Source: 0-14-3-00-62-12 sp034440555 (GTDB lineage Bacteria; Pseudomonadota; Gammaproteobacteria; Xanthomonadales; Ahniellaceae). From it: 12,658 nucleotides of DNA. Below are positions 1 to 7,397 of the stretch, piece after piece. Both the position numbers and the translations under genes were made by a program. Numbering within the stretch: position 1 is the stretch's first letter; every line of letters starts with the position of its first letter. Under the pieces are notes generated by a model. The model did not search any database. It saw only the letters and a program-made list of their open reading frames with translations, and was not told the origin of the DNA. Where the stretch lies: positions 1 to 12,658 of the forward strand of contig JAWXCG010000331.1 in NCBI GenBank assembly GCA_034440555.1, read 5' to 3'.

Positions 1-24
1 ATCCCTGGTGCACCTCATCCGGCC

Positions 25-40
25 CGCGCATCCCTGCGCG
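25..40. other. Short GC-rich hairpin
   Basis: CGCGCA (25-30) and TGCGCG (35-40) form a perfect 6-bp stem with a 4-base loop. Read on the minus strand it is the second hairpin after the stop of the diguanylate cyclase gene, following the larger one at 49-92. There is no T tract, so it is not a standard intrinsic terminator. I see no supported gene in bases 1-93. Confidence 0.4.
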
Positions 41-48
41 TGCGTTCC

Positions 49-92
49 GAGTGGCTCGACATGCGCTTCAACGCATGTCGAGAGCGCCACTC
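49..92 (-). terminator. Long imperfect palindrome just after the GGDEF gene stop
   Basis: TCGACATGCG (56-65) pairs perfectly with CGCATGTCGA (72-81) across a 6-base loop, and GAGTGGC (49-55) pairs with GCCACTC (86-92), leaving a 4-base bulge at 82-85. The total is 17 bp. On the minus strand it begins one base after the TGA of the diguanylate cyclase gene. The position suits a terminator or 3' mRNA stabiliser, but no run of T follows on either strand, so a Rho-independent terminator is not established. A REP-type repeat is the alternative. Confidence 0.45.
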
Positions 93-93
93 G

Positions 94-1149
94 TCACCCA
101 ATCTCCACCCGGTTCCTGCCCTTGCCCTTGGCCTTGTAAAGGGCCTTGTCGGCGGTCGCGAGCACGTCCTTGGGGCGTTTCTGCTCGGGCCTGCGTGCCG
201 ACAGTCCGAAGCTGGCGGTGACCGAGACATCCTGCGGTTTCGAGAGTTTCCGACTGCCGCTCACGGCAGGGCGCACGCGAATTCGGGCTTGTTCCAGTGC
301 CGCGCGGGCGCGTTCGCAACCCTGGGCGGCGGCCACAATATCGGTGTCTTCGAACACAACACAGAACTCTTCACCGCCGTAGCGAAAAGCGCGGCCATTG
401 CTGTGACGTCGCAGCAAGACGCCTACTTCGCGCAGCACAATGTCGCCGGCGGCATGTCCGTGGGTGTCATTGAACTGTTTGAAATGGTCGACATCAACCA
501 TTGCCAGCGTATAGCGGCTGCCGAGCCGATCGAGAGACTCGTCAAGAGAGCGTCGATTGGGCAGGCGTGTCAGCGCATCGACAAAGGCCATGCGGTACGA
601 GGCATACAGCACACCCAACACGACGCTGATGCCCGCGGCCGCAAGCAGAAGGTCGGATTGCGCACCGTGCCACCATCGCAAACAGGAAGCAGCGAGTAGA
701 AGCAGTGCGATCGCCGCCACCATTTCGCTGATGGCCGCACGCAGAACAAAACGGAATAAGCAGATCGACAGCGCCAGGGCAATAATCCAGGCGGCTCCAG
801 CAAGCGGATCCTGCCCCGGCAACGCGATGCGGAACACGCGTGAGACGTCAATCAGGATGTGCGCCGGGGCACGCATCACCAACGCCACCAGCGAGACCAC
901 CAGCAGAATCAGAACCAGTTGGGAACGCGCCAGCCAACGCGATTCGGGCAAGGTACATACGCCCACGCAGAGCCAGGGAATGAAGGCGAGCGCTGCGGCA
1001 CCGGCTTGTCCGGCATCGCCCTCCAGTCGCGCCGCAGCCAGCAGCAGCAGCAGCAGTGAAATTTGCGCCAGGCGCTGGCGATGAAAAAAGAACGCCAGCG
1101 CCAGAGCGGCGAACGCGAGGGTCAGCGATATCCATGGCGTTGCGGGCAT
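94..1149 (-). CDS. Membrane-anchored diguanylate cyclase (GGDEF domain)
   Basis: Makes cyclic di-GMP from two GTP, a second messenger for the motile-to-sessile switch. The 351-residue protein has an N-terminal half of about six or seven hydrophobic segments (roughly residues 8-22, 30-40, 50-66, 75-92, 117-137, 141-156, 166-185), which suggests an integral-membrane sensor. The GGDEF domain starts at DALTRLPNRR (191-200), has the metal/substrate region DHFKQFND (221-228), the signature GGEEF (258-262), and ends near DKALYKAKGKGRNRV (334-348). The four residues at the usual RxxD inhibitory-site position (249-252) read HSNG, so product inhibition through that site is probably absent. No EAL domain and no named sensory domain were recognised. 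The ATG at 1149 precedes the first hydrophobic segment but has no good ribosome binding site. It is transcribed alone. Confidence 0.93.
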   Translation of the reverse strand: MPATPWISLTLAFAALALAFFFHRQRLAQISLLLLLLAAARLEGDAGQAGAAALAFIPWLCVGVCTLPESRWLARSQLVLILLVVSLVALVMRAPAHILIDVSRVFRIALPGQDPLAGAAWIIALALSICLFRFVLRAAISEMVAAIALLLLAASCLRWWHGAQSDLLLAAAGISVVLGVLYASYRMAFVDALTRLPNRRSLDESLDRLGSRYTLAMVDVDHFKQFNDTHGHAAGDIVLREVGVLLRRHSNGRAFRYGGEEFCVVFEDTDIVAAAQGCERARAALEQARIRVRPAVSGSRKLSKPQDVSVTASFGLSARRPEQKRPKDVLATADKALYKAKGKGRNRVEIG

Positions 1150-1431
1150 GCGGCGCTGTTAGTACTGCAACCCGGAAGTAGCGAAACATGAAAATGCGTG
1201 TTTGCCTCCACCTCGTCGGGGCGCATCTTGCCAAGACCGCCAGCCTTGCCCACGGTCCGCGCCTAGCCACGAAGGCAAATCCATCACTTTCATTTGTACC
1301 GATACTTCCAGGTTGCAGCACTGCGGCAAAGCCCAACGCTAGCATGACTGCACCGCGGCGCATCGGCACAGTGGCCGCCCAAATTCGAAAAGCCTGACAA
1401 ATGGCCGACCCATGCTCCGGTCAACAAGGCC
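1150..1431. other. Intergenic stretch, no supported gene
   Basis: Together with the terminator-like hairpin that follows, about 320 bases separate the diguanylate cyclase from the Sel1-type pseudogene. The reading frames crossing it on both strands lack family resemblance. The promoter of the diguanylate cyclase should lie in its left part (minus strand), but I could not point to convincing -35/-10 boxes. Confidence 0.5.
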
Positions 1432-1459
1432 GCAGTGCCGGGACTGACCCCGGCGCTGC
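1432..1459 (-). terminator. Hairpin downstream of the Sel1-type pseudogene
   Basis: Bases 1432-1442 pair with 1449-1459 as an 11-bp GC-rich stem (one G-T wobble) around a 6-base loop. It starts 10 bases past the TAA of the minus-strand pseudogene. On the minus strand only a weak T-containing stretch (GGCCTTGTTG) follows, so it is a probable but not classical intrinsic terminator. Confidence 0.45.
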
Positions 1460-1469
1460 CGTCGTTGCT

Positions 1470-2201
1470 TTACTCAGTGGTGCTGTTCTGCTGGTCGGAG
1501 GACTCCAGTTCACCCACCTCCACTTGCCCCCGCGGTAGATCGACCCAGGTTTTCTCCTGCCAAGTGAAGTACTCCTCGGGTTTCCAGTATTTGGACGCGT
1601 AGTACTGCGAACCATCCACCTCCATCATGCCTCCCGCGCCGTCGCTGATCTGGATGCGCAGTGCGCCGACCGCACCGAGGCGACTGCCGGTGGTTTTGGA
1701 GCGAGCGCGGCGCAGAACCGCTTCGATGCGTGGTTTGGCAACATCGTCACCATACTCCGCATAGATTGACGCTCCCTGTTGCAGAGCGCGTTCGCGCTCA
1801 ACTTCGCTCAATGCGTTCCAGTAACCTTCACGCCTGGCCAATAAATCCTTATAGGCGCGCTCGGATGCCAGGTCCATCCAGGCGTATGCCAAAGCCCGGT
1901 CCACCGCTACTCCAAGTCCTCGCCAATACATTTCCGCCACCACCGCCTGCGAGGGTTAGTCGGCATAGTGCGACGCGCGCTTGAAGCGCGTCATGGCTTC
2001 TTCGTAACGGCCTTCGTCGTAACTCTGCACACCCTCAGTGCGCCAGCGTAGATCCGGGTGTGCAGAAAGAAATCCATTCGACTGCGTGACCGCGTTGGCC
2101 TGCTCGCGCTTTTCGCGTGCCTGCACACTGCCGTTTGCCAGCCCGAATAGCAATCCGATGCCCACGACGGTCAACCAGCGCTTGCCTATTTCCGTTCTTA
2201 T
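1470..2201 (-). pseudogene. Sel1/TPR-like exported protein gene, broken by an in-frame stop and a lost start
   Basis: Two open stretches in the same frame, 2201-1959 and 1955-1470, are separated only by TAA at 1956-1958 (codon 82). Joined, they encode about 243 residues: a signal-like hydrophobic segment (about 9-29), a TPR-like helix (EGVQSYDEGRYEEAMTRFKR), then a Sel1-like block across the stop (AVVAEMYWRGLGV, DRALAYAWMDLASER) and a hydrophilic C-terminus with tryptophan and tyrosine residues. Similarity runs smoothly through the TAA. I recall relatives reading YADK-SQA here, so an AAA (Lys) to TAA change is the simplest explanation. AGGAG at 2209-2213 lies 7 bases before ATA at 2199-2201, which occupies the expected start position; the only other in-frame candidate nearby is TTG at 2172-2174. 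Translation of only the second part from the GTG at 1943 or a later ATG is possible but would lack the signal segment. Function is unknown beyond likely protein-protein interaction. A sequencing error at one site cannot be excluded. Confidence 0.75.
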
Positions 2202-2208
2202 TTTGTCA

Positions 2209-2213
2209 CTCCT
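2209..2213 (-). promoter_or_regulatory. Ribosome binding site in front of a mutated start codon
   Basis: AGGAG on the minus strand, followed by a 7-base spacer (TGACAAA) and then ATA at 2201-2199. The spacing is ideal for a start codon. The frame of the ATA is the frame of the Sel1-type protein. This decides where the ancestral start was and suggests ATG became ATA. Confidence 0.6.
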
Positions 2214-2464
2214 GGACTATTTCACCCGTCAAACTCAATTTCGCAGGCAAATGTTGCACCCGAAACCGTGTCTGCGCCAATGACAGAAGTCAGCCGTGCC
2301 GGATGGCACTGAACAGAGCCGACTTGGATCGAAGCCGCAGCTTTCGACCGGCGCGTGGCGGCAAAAGCGGGGCAGACTGACCGCTCAGATGGCAAACACG
2401 AAGTGAATTACCTTGCTACGCCGCGTACACTCGGTGCCGACATTCACTCTGACAAACTCCACCC
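2214..2464. other. Divergent intergenic region upstream of the lipid operon
   Basis: About 260 bases between the start of the minus-strand pseudogene and the desaturase, so promoters for both directions belong here. GTGCC/GGCAC (2296-2309) makes a small 5-bp hairpin. TACACT at 2426-2431 is a possible -10 box for the operon, but no good -35 stands 16-18 bases upstream. I did not find a recognisable ECF-sigma or MerR-type operator. The bases before the desaturase ATG (AACTCCACCC) contain no Shine-Dalgarno sequence. Confidence 0.35.
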
Positions 2465-3454
2465 ATGACCTTGCCCGCTGCCAAACCCGCATTCCAGCCG
2501 ACACCGCCAAGCGCATTGCGCAGGGCCAAAACTTCGCTGCTGCGCTGGTTCGACAACACCACGGCTGACGCAGTTCAAAGCGGCGAATTGGGGGTTTCTG
2601 ACTCCCTGCGCGTGGATTGGCTGCGTGTCTTACCGTTTATTGGCCTGCATGTGGCAGCGGCATGTGTCCTCATGGTTGGCTTTTCGTGGTTTGCGTTTTG
2701 GACGGCAGCGGTGCTGTACGCGCTGCGCATGTTCGCCATCACCGGGTTCTACCACCGCTATTTTTCGCACAAGAGCTTCAAGACTTCGCGTCCGGTACAA
2801 TTTCTGTTCGCGCTGATCGGAACCGCGAGCGTGCAGCGCGGGCCACTATGGTGGGCGTCGCATCACCGCGGTCATCATCGCCACGCCGATACCGAGCACG
2901 ACGTGCATTCGCCGGTGACGCGCAGCTTTTTTTGGAGCCATATGGGCTGGTTTCTCACGCGCGCCGGATTTCGCACGGACAGCTCACGCATTCCGGACCT
3001 GGTGAAGTTTCCGGAACTACGCTGGCTGGATCGGTTCGATGTCCTGGTTGCGATTGCCCTCGCAACTGGCCTGTTCGTGCTGGGTGGCTTTCTCGAGCGC
3101 AACTATCCGCAGTTCGGTACCAACGCGACGCAGTTGTTGATCTGGGGATTTTTTGTATCGACCGTGGTGCTGTTCCACGCTACGGTATCGATCAACTCGC
3201 TGGCACACCGGTTCGGTTCTCGCCGCTACGCCACCGATGACAATAGTCGCAACAACGGTTTGCTCGCCCTGGTTACCTTTGGCGAGGGTTGGCACAACAA
3301 TCACCACCATTTTCCGGCTTCGGCACGACAGGGTTTTTTCTGGTGGGAGATTGATCTCACCTGGTATGTACTCAAACTGATGAGCTGGCTGCGCCTGATC
3401 TGGGATCTGAAAACCGTGCCCGCCGAACTCAAGCACGGCAGCGCGAGCGCCTGA
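2465..3454 (+). CDS. Fatty acid desaturase, acyl-CoA delta-9 (OLE1/DesC-like) type
   Basis: A di-iron membrane enzyme that introduces a cis double bond into a fatty acyl chain using O2 and an electron donor. All three histidine boxes of the family are present: HRYFSH (97-102), HHRGHH (133-138) and HNNHH (277-281), with the extra NSLAH motif (244-248) that also carries an iron-ligand histidine. Hydrophobic segments lie around 55-90, 112-122, 192-210 and 222-240, the usual membrane layout. At 329 residues it is a normal bacterial length without a fused cytochrome b5. It is the first gene of the operon, ending one base before the GTG of the FAD oxidoreductase, so it probably supplies the unsaturated chains that the downstream methyltransferases act on. 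The ATG at 2465 has no ribosome binding site, so a leaderless transcript or another start is possible. Regiospecificity cannot be read from the sequence. Confidence 0.93.
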   Translation: MTLPAAKPAFQPTPPSALRRAKTSLLRWFDNTTADAVQSGELGVSDSLRVDWLRVLPFIGLHVAAACVLMVGFSWFAFWTAAVLYALRMFAITGFYHRYFSHKSFKTSRPVQFLFALIGTASVQRGPLWWASHHRGHHRHADTEHDVHSPVTRSFFWSHMGWFLTRAGFRTDSSRIPDLVKFPELRWLDRFDVLVAIALATGLFVLGGFLERNYPQFGTNATQLLIWGFFVSTVVLFHATVSINSLAHRFGSRRYATDDNSRNNGLLALVTFGEGWHNNHHHFPASARQGFFWWEIDLTWYVLKLMSWLRLIWDLKTVPAELKHGSASA

Positions 3455-3455
3455 C

Positions 3456-4700
3456 GTGCGCATCGCCATCGTCGGCTCCGGAATCAGCGGGATCGGCGCT
3501 GCCTGGCTGCTGGCGCGCCGGCACGAAGTCACCGTGTTTGAAGCCAACGATTATGCAGGCGGGCACACGCACACGCACGACATTCAACTCGGCGACAAGA
3601 ACTTCCGCGTCGACTCCGGTTTCATCGTCTGCAACCCGCAGCATTATCCGAACTTCATGCGCCTGCTCGGCGAGTTGGGCGTCGGCACCCGCGACACCAC
3701 GATGAGCTTCGCCCTGCGCAATGAACGCAGTGGCCTGGAGTACAACGCCACGCGCCTGGGCACGTTGTTCTGCCAGCGTCGCAATCTGGTTTCACCACGG
3801 TTCTGGGGAATGGTGCGGGATATTCTGCGTTTCTATCGCGAGGCCCCGGCGCTGTTGTGTGGTGACGCTGTCGGTCCGACGCTGGGCGACTATCTGGAAC
3901 AGCAGCGCTACACGGCGGCGTTTCGTGATGATCACCTGCTGCCGATGGCGTCGGCGCTGTGGTCGTCGCCGTCGCGACAGATTCTGCAGTTTCCAGCGCG
4001 GTACTTGGTGCAATTCATGGCCAACCACTGCATGCTGCAGACCAGTAACCGTCCGTCCTGGCAAGTCGTGGAGGGCGGATCGAAATCCTACGTGGAAGCC
4101 TGGCAGCAGCGTTGCCAGGCGCAGTTGCGGCTGTCGACAGCGGTGCGCGAAGTCACCCGTCACACCGATGGCGTGCAAGTCCTGACGGATACCGGCGTCG
4201 AGACATTCGATCAGATCGTTCTCGCCTGCCATAGCGATCAGGCGCTGCGGCTACTAAACGACGCCAGCGAGCGCGAGCGCGATATCCTGGGTGCCATCCG
4301 TTTTCAGGAGAACGATACGGTGCTGCATACTGACGTCAACCTGCTGCCGCGCAACCGCAAAGCCTGGGCCGCGTGGAATGCACTGGTGCTGGATGACGAA
4401 GACAATCTCTGCACGGTCACCTATGACATGAATCAATTGCAGGGTATCCAGGCAGCCGAAAACTTCTGCGTGACGTTGAACTGCAGCGAGCGCATCGACC
4501 CGGCGCGGATCCTCAAGCGCATGCGCTATCAACATCCGATCTATTCCCCCGCCAGCGTCGCCGCGCAGGTGCGCCGCCCCGAAATCAACGGCCATAACCG
4601 GACCTGGTATGCAGGCGCCTACTGGGGCTGGGGCTTCCATGAGGATGGCATGCGCAGCGCGGTGGAAGTCGCCGCCGGCCTGGGCGAATCGTGGCAATGA
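3456..4700 (+). CDS. FAD/NAD(P)-binding oxidoreductase, amine-oxidase-like (COG2907 type)
   Basis: Predicted flavoprotein of 414 residues. The N-terminus is a Rossmann dinucleotide fold with GSGISG at 7-12, the acidic E29 ending the second strand (VTVFEAND), then the AGGHTHT loop (34-40), as in amine oxidase and phytoene-desaturase-like enzymes. The C-terminal TWYAGAYWGWGFHEDGMRSA (383-402) is the second FAD-contacting block, typical of this family. It starts with GTG one base after the desaturase stop, so the two are translationally coupled. The downstream DUF1365 gene starts inside its stop (ATGA). Genes of this type recur beside DUF1365 and CFA-like methyltransferases, which points to oxidation, reduction or desaturation of a lipid-bound acyl chain. 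The substrate is unknown, and a polyamine or carotenoid role is not supported by context. Confidence 0.88.
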   Translation: MRIAIVGSGISGIGAAWLLARRHEVTVFEANDYAGGHTHTHDIQLGDKNFRVDSGFIVCNPQHYPNFMRLLGELGVGTRDTTMSFALRNERSGLEYNATRLGTLFCQRRNLVSPRFWGMVRDILRFYREAPALLCGDAVGPTLGDYLEQQRYTAAFRDDHLLPMASALWSSPSRQILQFPARYLVQFMANHCMLQTSNRPSWQVVEGGSKSYVEAWQQRCQAQLRLSTAVREVTRHTDGVQVLTDTGVETFDQIVLACHSDQALRLLNDASERERDILGAIRFQENDTVLHTDVNLLPRNRKAWAAWNALVLDDEDNLCTVTYDMNQLQGIQAAENFCVTLNCSERIDPARILKRMRYQHPIYSPASVAAQVRRPEINGHNRTWYAGAYWGWGFHEDGMRSAVEVAAGLGESWQ

Positions 4701-5527
4701 GCACATTCGCGGATGACCCGTCGCTGGCGCCAACGCGATCGCACCCAGCTAACGCAACCGGGACGCTCGCGAGCGCTATTTATGTGGGCCAGATCCGTCA
4801 CCGCCGCTTTACGCCGCATCCGCATCGGTTCCGCTATCCGCTGTTCATGATGTACCTGGACTTATCGGAACTCGAGCGAGTATTCGCCGGCCGCTGGTTC
4901 TGGTCGACTCGTCGACGCAACCTCGGCGAGTTTCGCCGCAGCGATTACCTCGGCGATCCGGCAACACCGCTGGACCAGTCCGTGCGCGACTGCGTACAGT
5001 CGCACACCGGCAAACGTCCGCGCGGACCTATCCGTATGCTGGCGCACCTGCGCTATTTCGGGCATTGCTTCAACCCGGTCACTTTCTACTACTGCTTCAG
5101 CACCGATGGCTGCACCCTTGAAACCATCATCGCCGAGATCACCAATACCCCCTGGCGCGAACGCCATGCCTACGTGTTGCCTGTGAACGACGCCGAACGC
5201 CACGGCAGCGCGCTCGCCTGGCGATTCGACAAGCGCTTCCATGTGTCCCCTTTCCTGCCCATGGCGCTGCGTTACCACTGGCGTTTCCAGGCGCCAGCAG
5301 AGCACCTGCGCGTGCACATGGATGTGGACAGTGGCGATGCCGCGATCTTTGATGCCACGCTGGTTTTGCAACGCCGGGCGCTGAGTCCCTGGTCACTGGC
5401 GCGCACCTTGCTGCGCTTCCCACTGATGACCCTGCAGATCGTGCTGGCAATCCATTGGCAGGCTTTCTTCATCTGGCGCAAACACAACCCGGTTTACGAT
5501 CATCCTGACGTCAGGAAACCACAATGA
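4697..5527 (+). CDS. DUF1365 family protein of the lipid-modification cluster
   Basis: Conserved protein of 276 residues with no established biochemical function that I know of. Family hallmarks are SAIYVGQIRHRRF (26-38), LRYFGHCFNPVTFYYC (118-133), EITNTPWRERHAYVLP (147-162) and KRFHVSPF (179-186). A moderately hydrophobic stretch near the C-terminus (about 236-258) could touch the membrane. I place the start at ATG 4697, which overlaps the upstream TGA as ATGA; a GTG two codons earlier is open but less likely. The next gene overlaps its stop in the same way. Its constant company with the FAD oxidoreductase and CFA-like methyltransferase suggests it acts on the same acyl substrate or as a partner of one of those enzymes. 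That is inference from context only. Confidence 0.88.
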   Translation: MSTFADDPSLAPTRSHPANATGTLASAIYVGQIRHRRFTPHPHRFRYPLFMMYLDLSELERVFAGRWFWSTRRRNLGEFRRSDYLGDPATPLDQSVRDCVQSHTGKRPRGPIRMLAHLRYFGHCFNPVTFYYCFSTDGCTLETIIAEITNTPWRERHAYVLPVNDAERHGSALAWRFDKRFHVSPFLPMALRYHWRFQAPAEHLRVHMDVDSGDAAIFDATLVLQRRALSPWSLARTLLRFPLMTLQIVLAIHWQAFFIWRKHNPVYDHPDVRKPQ

Positions 5528-6870
5528 CCACGCCACTCGTCCAAACCGATCTACCAGGCAACGCAACGTCGCCCAATGAAAGCGCGGGTAGCAGCGCCGG
5601 CCGAGCTGACTTCGGAGCGGGCGAACACACCGTATTCACCCGTTTCTTGCGCCGCCGTCTGTTTGCGCAGCTCGCTACGCTACGCGATTGCGAAATCCGC
5701 GTGCTGGAAGATGGAGCATCCACGCTGCTTGGCACAGCAGCAACCGACGCGGCGGCCACGCTGCATGCGGAACTCACCATTTTGTCGCCCGAGTTTTACC
5801 GTCGAGCTGCAAGCAATGGCAGCGTCGGCGTCGCCGAGGCCTTTATGGACGGCCTCTGGCACTGCGACAACCCCACGACCCTGGTACGTGTGTTTGTACG
5901 CAATCGCGACCTGCTCGACTCGATGGAAACTGGCAGCGCGCGTCTGGGCGGTTGGATGATGAAGGCGCTCGGCGCCTTGCGTCGCAATACCCGAACAGGC
6001 AGTCGACGCAACATCGCCGAGCACTACGATTTGGGCAACGACATGTTTCGTCTGTTTCTGGACGAGAACCTGATGTACTCATCGGCAATTTTCCGCAGCG
6101 CCGATGAACCCCTGGAAATTGCTGCAACGCGCAAACTCGATCGCATCTGTCAAAAGCTGTCACTCGGCCCGAACGATCATGTGATGGAAATCGGCACCGG
6201 TTGGGGCGGGTTCGCATTGCACGCCGCGCGTCACTATGGGTGTCGTGTCACCACTACCACGATTTCGCACGAGCAACACGCGCTTGCCAGCAAGCGCATC
6301 CAGGAGGCGGGACTGTCGGATCGGGTTACGTTGTTGACTTCGGACTATCGCGATCTGGGCGGAAAGTTCGACAAGCTGGTGTCCATCGAGATGATCGAAG
6401 CGATCGGACATCAGTACCTGGAGACGTTTTTTGCCAAGTGCAGCAGTCTGCTCAAGCCGGACGGCATCGCGCTGATCCAGGCCATCACCATCGAAGACCA
6501 TCGCTACCAGCAGGCATTGACGGCAGTGGATTTTATCAAGCGTTACATTTTTCCAGGCAGCTTTATCCCTTCGGTGTCTGCGATGTTGAGCGCAGCGGCC
6601 AAGGTGTCGGATCTCAAGCTGTTCCATCTCGAGGATATTGGACCCAGTTACGCACAAACGCTGAAGCTCTGGCACCAACGATTTACCGAACAGATCGGAC
6701 AGGTGCGTTCGCTCGGCTATTCCGATCGTTTTATCCGCATGTGGCGTTGGTATTTCGCCTATTGCGAAGGCGGTTTTCTCGAGCGTTCGATCGGTGATGT
6801 GCAAATGTTGATGGTCAAGCCCGGCGCGCGACCACGCCAGTATTTGCCCGATCTCGCGCCTGAGCTATGA
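5524..6870 (+). CDS. CFA-synthase-like SAM-dependent phospholipid acyl methyltransferase
   Basis: Transfers a one-carbon unit from S-adenosylmethionine to a double bond of phospholipid acyl chains. The 448 residues comprise an N-terminal domain (about 35-150) and a methyltransferase domain with EHYDLGND (166-173), SAM motif I EIGTGWGG (222-229), TTISHEQ (245-251), SIEMIEAIG (287-295) and IKRYIFPG (338-345). It is longer than the 382-residue E. coli Cfa. Of the residues that hold bicarbonate in E. coli Cfa (C139, E239, H266, I268, Y317), the counterparts here by hand alignment are S187, E292, Q319, I321 and Y376, so two are changed. Bicarbonate helps remove a proton during ring closure, so the product may not be a cyclopropane. 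AGGAAA eight bases before the ATG is its ribosome binding site. ATGA overlaps join it to both neighbours. Confidence 0.9.
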   Translation: MTTPLVQTDLPGNATSPNESAGSSAGRADFGAGEHTVFTRFLRRRLFAQLATLRDCEIRVLEDGASTLLGTAATDAAATLHAELTILSPEFYRRAASNGSVGVAEAFMDGLWHCDNPTTLVRVFVRNRDLLDSMETGSARLGGWMMKALGALRRNTRTGSRRNIAEHYDLGNDMFRLFLDENLMYSSAIFRSADEPLEIAATRKLDRICQKLSLGPNDHVMEIGTGWGGFALHAARHYGCRVTTTTISHEQHALASKRIQEAGLSDRVTLLTSDYRDLGGKFDKLVSIEMIEAIGHQYLETFFAKCSSLLKPDGIALIQAITIEDHRYQQALTAVDFIKRYIFPGSFIPSVSAMLSAAAKVSDLKLFHLEDIGPSYAQTLKLWHQRFTEQIGQVRSLGYSDRFIRMWRWYFAYCEGGFLERSIGDVQMLMVKPGARPRQYLPDLAPEL

Positions 6871-7397
6871 ATTTCTGGATCAACATCGTCGGCTTCCAAC
6901 TGGTCTGGACCATCACCGTGGGTGGTGCGTCTCGCGGGCTTTGGTGGGCCGGTCTGCCAGTGCTCGCTCTCTTTGCGGTATGGCAATGGCGCGTGAGCCA
7001 TGTACCCAGAGCCGACTTGAAGCTGGTGCTGATCGCTGCGCTGCTCGGCTTTGCCGTGGATAGCGCATTTGCCGCATCGCAGTGGCTGCATTACCAGGCA
7101 CCACTGCCCTCGCCGTTACTGGCGCCGGTGTGGATACTTGTGCTGTGGATGAGCTTTGCATTGACGCTCAATCATTCTCTACAATTTCTGCGCGGCCGTC
7201 ATGTCTGGGCGGTGTTGTTCGGTGCGGTCGGTGGCCCGATTGCCTATCTGATTGCAGCCCGTGGCTGGGGCGCAGTGAATTTCGGTCGTCCAGACTGGCA
7301 CGTGCTGCTCGCACTCGCGCTGGCCTGGGCGCTGGTGACGCCACTTCTGGTCGCCTGGGCAGATCGTCTGGCACGCGATGAGGCGGTACCGGCATGA
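6867..7397 (+). CDS. DUF2878 family integral membrane protein
   Basis: A 176-residue, mostly hydrophobic protein with about five or six membrane segments (roughly 4-18, 27-43, 50-68, 81-100, 108-127, 142-163). It matches my memory of the DUF2878 family: it opens with a short NxxGFQLVW-type segment and has an NHS motif (about 103-105) within a hydrophobic stretch. No catalytic motif is evident. It is bounded by ATGA overlaps with the methyltransferase before it and the DUF1295 gene after it, so it is co-translated with both. Members of this family sit in the same lipid clusters in other proteobacteria. Here it likely helps place or supply the membrane-embedded step, but no activity can be assigned. 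Confidence 0.8.
   Translation: MNFWINIVGFQLVWTITVGGASRGLWWAGLPVLALFAVWQWRVSHVPRADLKLVLIAALLGFAVDSAFAASQWLHYQAPLPSPLLAPVWILVLWMSFALTLNHSLQFLRGRHVWAVLFGAVGGPIAYLIAARGWGAVNFGRPDWHVLLALALAWALVTPLLVAWADRLARDEAVPA

Noticed and set aside
40..699. Long plus-strand open frame of 219 codons opposite the diguanylate cyclase gene.
   Set aside because: It is the antisense of the GGDEF domain, has no family resemblance, and its length follows from GC-rich codon bias.
1050..1060. CAG repeat (CAGCAGCAGCAGCAG) as a possible microsatellite.
   Set aside because: It encodes the leucine run of a membrane helix of the diguanylate cyclase on the minus strand, so codon use explains it.
848..1369. Minus-strand open frame opening with a signal-peptide-like stretch upstream of and overlapping the diguanylate cyclase gene.
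   Set aside because: Only its first 20 or so residues look like a leader; the rest is low-complexity and lies in another frame of the clear GGDEF gene. No ribosome binding site was seen.
1956..1958. Recoding of the TAA (read-through or frameshift) to make a full Sel1-type protein.
   Set aside because: TAA is the least leaky stop, no shift-prone or stem-loop signal follows it, and the start codon is also altered, so gene decay or sequence error is simpler.
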